This document shows positions 1-6,222 of a stretch of DNA of 13,264 nt, piece by piece. The notes beneath the pieces were generated by a model. It was not told the origin of the DNA. It saw only the letters and a list, made by a program, of their open reading frames with translations, and made no database searches. The translations under genes and the position numbers were made by a program. Source of the DNA: Tritrichomonas foetus (lineage: Eukaryota > Parabasalia > Tritrichomonadida > Tritrichomonadidae); the NCBI GenBank assembly GCA_001839685.1, contig MLAK01000864.1:7613-20876 (forward strand), given 5' to 3'. The first letter of the stretch is position 1. Each line of letters begins with the position of its first letter.

Positions 1-14
1 AGATGTATACAAAC

Positions 15-29
15 AAAAGTACACAACCT
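15..29 (+). repeat. Left arm of 15-bp inverted repeat
   Basis: The 15 bases AAAAGTACACAACCT are found again, perfectly reverse-complemented, at 895-909. Base pairing does not continue beyond the 15 bp on either side. I see no target-site duplication outside the arms: the left flank ends AAAC and the right flank begins ATGA. It could be the end of a short non-autonomous DNA transposon, or chance. Confidence 0.4.
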
Positions 30-215
30 GGAAATACGTTTATTTTCATTAAATAAACTGAACTTTTTCGAATCTTGGAAACAACTTCCCGACTCTCTGA
101 TGCTTAATTTACAGCAACGAATTTTTGCTGAATAGATCTCAACCAATAAAAAATGCCAAAATTCGCTTGATTACAATTATCGAAATTACACATTATTTCT
201 AAAATCTCAAAGCAG

Positions 216-482
216 ATGAAAGATTTTGCCTTTTCCACTAGATCAAAGAGTTACTCAACTATTTCTCTATATTATCCCTACTATGTGGACAATTTTATCA
301 AATTTATCTTGCAATACACCATTTTTATTGAATTTGAATTTTCCGAAAGATTGATGCTTAGATTTTTTTTCAAACTTTGCCAACATACACAATTTCGTCA
401 GAATGTATTAACATCGATTTTTAAAGCATTTTTGTCTTTTGGTTGTCGAGAATTACGTTCTCAAAAAAAATTCGATATTTGA
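216..482 (+). CDS. Doubtful 88-aa ORF, possible gene remnant
   Basis: The ORF begins at an ATG and ends at TGA. The predicted protein alternates aromatic/aliphatic and polar residues like folded helical protein (for example the stretch around YYPYYVDNFIKF), and the DNA is less AT-rich than its surroundings. After the stop the same frame stays open for 24 more codons. Upstream, the frame reaches a TGA and then another ATG at about 153. That pattern fits a decaying gene. I cannot assign a family. No canonical TCA initiator precedes the ATG. It lies between the inverted-repeat arms at 15-29 and 895-909, so it could be cargo or a relic of a mobile element. Chance ORF is a real alternative. Confidence 0.25.
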   Translation: MKDFAFSTRSKSYSTISLYYPYYVDNFIKFILQYTIFIEFEFSERLMLRFFFKLCQHTQFRQNVLTSIFKAFLSFGCRELRSQKKFDI

Positions 483-894
483 TCAATGTCTAATGAACAA
501 ATTGTATTCAACCCACACAAAATCATGAGCATTCTTATTAATAAAGAAGGAAATTGAAATTAATTCTGAAATTATTTGTGAATCTTATTTTTTGCGCATA
601 ATTTTTTTTTCATTCTTAAAATCCTTTTGAAGGAGCTTATCCATGTAAATACTCTCAAAAATCAAGGATATGTCGCATATGTGTGGGAAAAAAGTAGATT
701 TTCATTGTCAATGGAATAGACGATTATAATGTATTCAAAACAAAAAGTATTTCTAAAAAAATTGCTTTTTTTATTAAATCGAAGAATATCTCAAAAATAA
801 AAAGACAAAATCTCTTAATATTTTGGATATATTATTTTTTAATTATCCTAATTTTATGAAGAAAATAAAAATAAAATCATAAGCGTAGAAGCAT

Positions 895-909
895 AGGTTG
901 TGTACTTTT
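895..909 (-). repeat. Right arm of 15-bp inverted repeat
   Basis: This is AGGTTGTGTACTTTT, the exact reverse complement of 15-29. Together the arms bracket about 895 bp that contains the unassigned ORF at 216-482. Confidence 0.4.
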
Positions 910-1017
910 ATGATTTCCATCAATTTTTATAGATAAAAATGCATTCTAATAAAAAGTAACGAATAAGAAAAAGTTCAGTATAAGGAATTTTAGAAATAAT
1001 TATAAAAAAACATTATA

Positions 1018-2958
1018 TTATGCTAGTGAGTCTGATGGAGGTGGTGTTGGTGATGATACAACATTTAAGGACGATGATAGGTCTTTTGTTAGGAGTTCCA
1101 TAATCTCCTTATAAACAGGAAAAGAGTCGACCATGACATTTCTGCTTCTCGCAACATTAGAAATATATTCTAAATCAGTTTTCAATTGATTTTGAACGGT
1201 TTCAATATTAAACATATTTTGTTTTGGTGATTTTGAAGGAGATTTCGTTTGTCTGAATTTTTGGATAGTTTCAAAGGTTTTCTGAATTGAGCCAAGTTGT
1301 TTTGATGATTGGCTTAAAAACTCATCAAGTAATTTATTCACAATAATTGTCAAAAATTCTGTGTCAGAACATGCCTCTTTACTGTTTTTGGCCCAATCAA
1401 CATAAAAATTGATAGATGCAGTAGCTTCATCTGATGGTTTAAGTAACCGATTAGTTTTAATTCCAACTGCTGTCAAATTTCCAATGTATTTAAGATGCTC
1501 AACACATTTTTCAGTAACAAAAGAGACCAATTCTTCTTTTATTTGATTGGATGTAACTTTAAGCGAATCGATTGCAATTTTCATCGCTGCTTGAAGGAAT
1601 TCTGGCGTTTCTTTAAGAAGAAAATCACCTACTTTAAGTAAATCTGCTACAAAAAATGGTTTAAATGACTGTTCACTATTTTTAGCAAAATTAGATAAAG
1701 ATGCAATTAATTTCATTCCTATAATTGCAAAATCTTTACTTTGTTCAATAATGAAAATATCTTTATTGAATATTTTCGCATAAAACTCTACAAAAGAATC
1801 AGTAAAAGTTAAAAAGAAATTCTTTCCAGTTGGCTGGAGTGGTTCACTAAACATTTTTTCAGCATCTAATAAAAATTTATTGGAAATTAGTTGTGCATAA
1901 ATGTCTAAACGTAATTTTGAGTGAATTCTGGCCGTTATTGGGCTATTACGAATGGACAAAACTGCTTCATTTGATCTACAAAGACTTTCACAGAGGCTGA
2001 AAAATGTATTTAATTGTTGGTAACTTTTCATTTGTTCAACTGGATCACCAATTGGAAATGTTATTTGAAAATCGAGCCAAGATGAAACACTTTCCCAAAA
2101 TGAATAAAGCAAAAAGTCGAAACTATCGGGCGCATTAGAAATAAGATACTTTAAATCACCATTAGGGTCTTCCAAATAATTAATTAAAAGTGGTAAAATA
2201 GTTGAAGCATTTCCACCTCTTTTATTCACTTGCTCAGTTAAATGTAAGTTACTTTTTATCACTTCACCAAAAGCTTTTTGAAGGAAAGTATGGGATCCTG
2301 ACATTACGGCAGTATTAAAAACAAGAGCAAGATTTTCATGTTGTCTTTTTGAAAGGAATTCCAAAAATTTATTTTTAAGAATATTTTCAAATTGTGAATG
2401 AAGTCGATCATATTCGGTTTCGATTGGCTTCTGTTCTGATGGTTGGTCAAGCCCGATGATTTTGGCTTTTGTGACAGCAAATCCAATTGAAATATCAAGA
2501 AGTTTGTAGATATTATTATCAACTTGATTGAGCTGGCTTTCAATTAACTGTAAATGCTCAATTGCTTCTAAGGCGAGTGCACAAACAGCGTATTCATGTC
2601 GAATATTATGAAGTTTATCCGAATGCACTTTGATTGGCTGTGACGATGCTTCTAATGTTGATGAGGCTTTTGCAACTGCTTTTTCTGCTGTATGCAACGA
2701 CTTGAGTAAGGCTCCCATAGTATCCCCTAATTGAAGAAGCTGTTTTGAAATCGAAACAAATTCGGTATAATCGTCATGAATAATATTTGTTAATTGCGAT
2801 TTTAATGTATCGGTAAATTGGCTTAGTGAAGCTGAAAAAGATCGAAGATCTTCAAAATTATCTTTAAATTTTGTGAGAAAATCGTCCGGGTTCGTCCAGG
2901 AAGGCTCAAGAAAATCGGCGAGCTTCCACGATATCATTTCTAAACTTTTTGAAGTCAT
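1018..2958 (-). CDS. COG2: Conserved oligomeric Golgi complex subunit 2 (COG2)
   Basis: COG2 is a subunit of the COG complex, the CATCHR-type tether that captures retrograde vesicles at the Golgi and keeps glycosylation enzymes in place. The N-terminal region (about residues 15-145) has the COG2 pattern: a DDFL segment, a long amphipathic helix, then the conserved HDDYTEFVSISKQLLQLGD block (about 61-79), followed by predicted coiled coil. The rest is helical, as in CATCHR rods. Near the C-terminus, a basic FRQTKS-type segment followed by an LKTDLEYI helix resembles the end of animal COG2. At 646 aa it is slightly shorter than animal COG2 (about 740 aa). There is no signal peptide or membrane segment, as expected for a peripheral complex. 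The start is the first ATG; a TCATA initiator lies 17 nt upstream. The stop is TAA. It diverges from the Polo kinase gene. Confidence 0.85.
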   Translation of the reverse strand: MTSKSLEMISWKLADFLEPSWTNPDDFLTKFKDNFEDLRSFSASLSQFTDTLKSQLTNIIHDDYTEFVSISKQLLQLGDTMGALLKSLHTAEKAVAKASSTLEASSQPIKVHSDKLHNIRHEYAVCALALEAIEHLQLIESQLNQVDNNIYKLLDISIGFAVTKAKIIGLDQPSEQKPIETEYDRLHSQFENILKNKFLEFLSKRQHENLALVFNTAVMSGSHTFLQKAFGEVIKSNLHLTEQVNKRGGNASTILPLLINYLEDPNGDLKYLISNAPDSFDFLLYSFWESVSSWLDFQITFPIGDPVEQMKSYQQLNTFFSLCESLCRSNEAVLSIRNSPITARIHSKLRLDIYAQLISNKFLLDAEKMFSEPLQPTGKNFFLTFTDSFVEFYAKIFNKDIFIIEQSKDFAIIGMKLIASLSNFAKNSEQSFKPFFVADLLKVGDFLLKETPEFLQAAMKIAIDSLKVTSNQIKEELVSFVTEKCVEHLKYIGNLTAVGIKTNRLLKPSDEATASINFYVDWAKNSKEACSDTEFLTIIVNKLLDEFLSQSSKQLGSIQKTFETIQKFRQTKSPSKSPKQNMFNIETVQNQLKTDLEYISNVARSRNVMVDSFPVYKEIMELLTKDLSSSLNVVSSPTPPPSDSLA

Positions 2959-2972
2959 TTGACCAAATAATA

Positions 2973-2977
2973 TATGA
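2973..2977 (-). promoter_or_regulatory. Initiator-like TCATA of COG2
   Basis: On the minus strand this reads TCATA, matching the trichomonad initiator pattern TCA(+1)Py(A/T). The A would be 17 nt before the COG2 ATG, within the usual very short 5' UTR range. This is a pattern match; the transcription start has not been seen. Confidence 0.45.
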
Positions 2978-3212
2978 AACCCAACTCATAAACTTTTTGA
3001 CAATCTAAAAACAAATAACGTCAGAATTGAAATTAATTCAATTTTGATTATATTTATGTATTTTTTTGAAACCAATTTTCCAAACGTGCATTGCTAAAAA
3101 GAGATAAATAACTTTTTATATACTTTATGTTGATTTGACTACCAAATTATTTTGGCAGAAATGGTTAATTATAAGGTCAAAAAGAAAAAGCTCAACAAAA
3201 TCGGGAAATATT

Positions 3213-3240
3213 AAACCGGTTTCTTAACGTCCATCAATTT
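3213..3240 (+). promoter_or_regulatory. Putative Polo kinase core promoter
   Basis: Three elements sit just before the Polo kinase ATG at 3242: the palindrome AAACCGGTTT (3213-3222), a Myb-type core TAACGTC (3225-3231) and TCAAT (3234-3238). TCAAT is one base off the trichomonad initiator consensus, since the base after A should be a pyrimidine. If its A is +1, the 5' UTR would be about 6 nt. Confidence 0.4.
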
Positions 3241-3241
3241 C

Positions 3242-4738
3242 ATGACGGAGCAGCCCCCTGCAGTTCCCGAAATTCTTCATAGAACTTCTCGTGACGGTAC
3301 CAAAATCAGCTACACAATCGAAAATCGAATGGGATCAGGCGGTTTCGCCGTTGTTTATAGTGGTGAAGAGCTTCCATCGCATCGCCCGATCGCCATCAAA
3401 TGCATTCCAAAAACTAGAATCCAAGATCCTCGTGTGAAAGAGAAGCTAATCAGCGAAGTGGAAATTCATCGCTCATTACATCATCCAAATGTCGTCGAAT
3501 TTCGAGGTGTTTTCCAAGACGATAACTACGTCTACATCCTTCTCGAACTCTGCCCAAACGGAACCGTTTTAGACCAACTGAAGAAACATATGCCATTTGA
3601 CGAAGAAACAGCAGCTAATGTTGCAAGACAAGTCCTTGAAGCACTTGTTTACCTCCACAAGAAGCGAGTTATTCATCGTGACCTAAAACTTCAGAACTTT
3701 TTGTTAGGAGATGATAATATTTTGAAGGTGGCTGATTTTGGACTTTCTGCTCAGCTTGAAGATGACGATGACAAAAGAATGACCATTTGCGGCACACCAG
3801 GATACCTATCTCCTGAAGTAATTGACCATCAGGATGGTCAAACTTATTCAGTTGATATTTGGGCGACAGGAGTTTGCACTTTTCTGATGTTAACTGGTCG
3901 TCAACCTTTCCAGTCAAAAGATAAACATCAAACCTATCGTAAGATCAAGCAAGTTAATTATAGATGGCCAGACGAGCCTAAAATTTCTGATATCGCTCGA
4001 AATTTTGTTGATTCTGCACTTCAAAGGGATCCATCACTTCGTCCTAACGCTGAAGCCCTCCTTCAACATCCTTTCATTTTGAGAAATCAAAAAGCGACAG
4101 AAATTCCAAGATCTGTCAGTTCACCTGCACCAATACCACGCCAGGTTTCATCTGCTGGTGTTCCTGGTCTTCATCTACCTTCATACGCCGTTCGTATTTG
4201 GTGGGATTATTCACACCGTTATGGATTGGCATATTTACTTCATAATCACATCACTGGTGCTTGTTTCAATGATGCGTCACGCATTTTAATGACCCCTGAT
4301 GAAACTCTTGCACAATATTGGGACAGCCCGCAGACTCCGCAACCAGAAATCATTTCAATGCGTGCTATGGAGAATTCACCAATTAAAAAGAAACTTTTAC
4401 TGATTAAACATTTCGCCTCGGAATTGAAATCTCGTGCTGGAGAAATGATTTTCCCGCCATTGAAATTGAACTTACCAACAGATGTAATCGCACACGTAAA
4501 ATACTGGGCAAGAACTAAAGATGGTGTCCTATTTCGAATGGCAAATCGTGACATTCAAGCCAATTTCCGTGATCATACAAAATTGGTAATTGAATCACAA
4601 TCAAAGAAGTTGTTCTTCGATCAGGGAGGAGGCGGAGTAATCCAGCTCGCACTTTCTGATTTGAATGATCGTGATAAGCATCCTGAAGTGAGGAAAAGGT
4701 TCTCACTTGTCAAGGAAATGGCGAAACATTTAGTGTGA
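3242..4738 (+). CDS. PLK: Polo-like kinase with two polo boxes (PLK1 type)
   Basis: This is a Ser/Thr kinase of the Polo family, expected to act in mitotic entry, spindle-pole and cytokinesis control. The kinase domain (about residues 24-282) is complete: glycine loop GSGGF (31-35), VAIK-type Lys53, helix-C Glu72, HRD catalytic Asp147 with Asn152, DFG Asp165, and activation-loop Thr181 before CGTP, equivalent to PLK1 Thr210. A linker of only about 30 Ser/Pro-rich residues leads to the polo boxes (about 315-495). The phosphopeptide-binding trio of PLK1 is kept: Trp320 in IWWDYS, and His445 and Lys447 in DHTKL. The 498-aa protein is shorter than human PLK1 (603 aa), mostly through short N-terminus and linker. 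The ATG follows a TCA element closely; the stop is TGA. Codons are less AT-rich than in the neighbouring genes, especially in the 5' half, which may reflect higher expression. PLK4/SAK is unlikely because it lacks this PLK1-type trio. Confidence 0.93.
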   Translation: MTEQPPAVPEILHRTSRDGTKISYTIENRMGSGGFAVVYSGEELPSHRPIAIKCIPKTRIQDPRVKEKLISEVEIHRSLHHPNVVEFRGVFQDDNYVYILLELCPNGTVLDQLKKHMPFDEETAANVARQVLEALVYLHKKRVIHRDLKLQNFLLGDDNILKVADFGLSAQLEDDDDKRMTICGTPGYLSPEVIDHQDGQTYSVDIWATGVCTFLMLTGRQPFQSKDKHQTYRKIKQVNYRWPDEPKISDIARNFVDSALQRDPSLRPNAEALLQHPFILRNQKATEIPRSVSSPAPIPRQVSSAGVPGLHLPSYAVRIWWDYSHRYGLAYLLHNHITGACFNDASRILMTPDETLAQYWDSPQTPQPEIISMRAMENSPIKKKLLLIKHFASELKSRAGEMIFPPLKLNLPTDVIAHVKYWARTKDGVLFRMANRDIQANFRDHTKLVIESQSKKLFFDQGGGGVIQLALSDLNDRDKHPEVRKRFSLVKEMAKHLV

Positions 4739-5106
4739 AAATCAATATTTTTACTGTTTGATTGATTTGGATCGATTTTTTATTTACTTATGACGATAAT
4801 TATCCATATAAGATATGCTGTGTCCTAAAATATTTTATACGATGCTAGTATATTAAAATGTTGTATATTTTTATGCTTATGAATTGATATTTTCTAATTG
4901 TAACGTGATCACATTATTATAATCACAATTACTCCATAGAAATATTATGCATTCTCATAAATTGATGACTTAATATCCAAATAATAAATCGAGCATTTTG
5001 CTGTTCCCAGTACAGGTGCAGTCACAGGTCCCTAAATTGAAAAAAAAAGACAAAAAGAAAATATATGTCCAAAATATTATCATAATAATATTTTAAATAA
5101 CAAACA
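4739..5106. other. Convergent 3' intergenic region
   Basis: This spacer separates the ends of the Polo kinase and coiled-coil genes. It is AT-rich with no ORF or RNA gene that I can support. A GTGATCAC palindrome lies near 4907-4914. For the coiled-coil gene a TTTAAA-type sequence follows the TAG stop within about 20 nt on the minus strand, which could serve as a polyadenylation signal. Confidence 0.6.
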
Positions 5107-5919
5107 CTATATTTGAACAGCATAGAAAATACCAACTCGATTATCATTTCGAATTTTATCATTCATGCAATCAGTTAACACTTGAGATATTTCATGGTTT
5201 TTTGCTGAATTTCTCAGTTCTTTTTTCCCTGAGGCTATTGCACGACTTAAAACATTTTTTATACAAGCAACCGTTTTTTTCTGAATATTGAAAATTTTCC
5301 GATTTGTTGCCGCTTGAGCAGCTTCCATTTGAATGATCATTTGGTCTTGCAACTTAATAATTTCTGATTTTTGCTTGTTTACTAATCTTTGAAGCATTGT
5401 AAAATATTTTTGATCAACTGCTCGAGCTCTTTGCTCTTTTTCAATAGATCTGATTTTTATGGCTTCATCTCGTAATCGAACAGCTTCCTGGAGGTCTTTT
5501 CTTCGAGCCATGTTTTGAGCTTGAATTTTCAATTGATTTTCTTGAACACTGGGGTGCTGGATGGCTTTCTCTCTTTCAAGAACATGATCGATTTCCAACT
5601 CTGTCATTTCTGTTATATGCCTCTCTTTCATATTAGTGAATAAATTATGGGTGCTAATTCGAATCTGTCTTCGAGTTTCTTCTAACTCTGAAATATGGCG
5701 TTCAAAAACTTGATCGAATTGCTCAAAGATTTTATTTGATTCAATAATCATTGTTTCTTTGGCTGCATCTATCATTCGTTCGAATTTAAAATCAGGTATG
5801 CTTGCATATGATTTTTTTGCGAATCTTTTCGATCTGTTTGATGAACATCGAGATATACTAGATGATGTAACACTTTTACTTTCGCTTTCTTTCTCTGATA
5901 AATTTGATTTGTTCTCCAT
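5107..5919 (-). CDS. Coiled-coil protein of unknown function
   Basis: I do not recognise a named family for this 270-aa protein. The first 40 residues are Ser/Lys-rich and probably disordered (SSSISRCSSNRSKRFAKK). Residues about 43-245 are rich in Glu, Lys, Arg, Gln and Ile/Leu with heptad-like spacing, so long helices or coiled coil are likely. There is no transmembrane segment or signal peptide. Two HI(S/T)E(L/M) motifs (about 75-79 and 101-105) suggest an internal repeat. Short proteins with a Ser-rich head and Arg/Glu-rich helices are, in my impression, common in trichomonad genomes, so a lineage-specific cytoskeletal or centrin/flagellar-associated role is possible but only a guess. The start is the first in-frame ATG, preceded by CCAA; I see no canonical initiator. 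The stop is TAG. The gene lies 300 bp upstream of the 3' end of the CHD-like gene, on the same strand. Confidence 0.75.
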   Translation of the reverse strand: MENKSNLSEKESESKSVTSSSISRCSSNRSKRFAKKSYASIPDFKFERMIDAAKETMIIESNKIFEQFDQVFERHISELEETRRQIRISTHNLFTNMKERHITEMTELEIDHVLEREKAIQHPSVQENQLKIQAQNMARRKDLQEAVRLRDEAIKIRSIEKEQRARAVDQKYFTMLQRLVNKQKSEIIKLQDQMIIQMEAAQAATNRKIFNIQKKTVACIKNVLSRAIASGKKELRNSAKNHEISQVLTDCMNDKIRNDNRVGIFYAVQI

Positions 5920-6219
5920 TTGGAAATTTTTTATTAGTAAACGTACTTTTCCTCATTTTTTTCAAAAAGTTGAAAAATTAAGAGTTTTCAATTTGAATTT
6001 ATTTCATTTGAGCAATTCATGATGCACATTGTTTAATAAAAATAAAAAATAATTCAATTGAATATAGTTCAACTTATGGACGAAAATAATGAAGTATGAA
6101 CTTAGAGAAAACACAAATAAATTAAATAGCAACAAACATCGATATAATGATATTAGTTAATAACTTGGTTTAGAAAACAACAAATATATTTTTATTTGGC
6201 ACATGAAATTATACTTATT
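5920..6219. other. Spacer between coiled-coil gene promoter and CHD-like 3' end
   Basis: This 300-bp AT-rich spacer contains the promoter of the coiled-coil gene (read on the minus strand) and the 3' flank of the CHD-like gene. AAACGTAC (plus strand, about 5939-5946) lies roughly 20 nt before the coiled-coil ATG. I found no initiator of the TCA-Py-A/T type and no RNA gene. Confidence 0.5.
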
Positions 6220-6222
6220 TTA
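6219..6222 (-). terminator. TAAA polyadenylation-type signal overlapping stop
   Basis: The CHD-like gene ends with TAA followed by AA, so TAAA overlaps the stop codon. This is the arrangement described for trichomonad cleavage/polyadenylation. It is a four-base match, so it carries weight mainly in context. Confidence 0.4.

Larger units (their letters stand above)
1..1017. other. Gene-poor AT-rich region at left end
   Basis: This stretch of about 1 kb lies beyond the 3' end of the COG2 gene. It is dominated by A/T runs and holds no recognisable gene family. Two things stand out: an 88-codon ORF at 216-482, and a perfect 15-bp inverted repeat at 15-29 and 895-909. I saw no tRNA, rRNA or array-like repeat. 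The part from about 500 to 1017 is especially AT-rich and has stops in all frames. Confidence 0.7.
2959..3241. promoter_or_regulatory. Divergent promoter region of COG2 and Polo kinase
   Basis: These 283 bp must hold both promoters. Visible elements are an initiator-like TCATA for COG2, two copies of TAACGTC (3016-3022 and 3225-3231), a perfect 10-bp palindrome AAACCGGTTT at 3213-3222, and AAGGTCAAAA at 3173-3182. The last also occurs in the spacers upstream of the CHD-like and Ccz1 genes. Function is inferred from position only. Confidence 0.55.

Noticed and set aside
5919..5956. GTACGT followed by ACTAAT upstream of the coiled-coil ATG, like a trichomonad intron
   Set aside because: The 5' splice motif fits, but the ACTAAT is not followed by an acceptor AG at the expected distance, and the upstream ATG is out of frame with the gene.
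5759..6022. 87-aa plus-strand ORF across the coiled-coil gene start
   Set aside because: It is antisense to the coiled-coil coding sequence and runs into the spacer without promoter signals.
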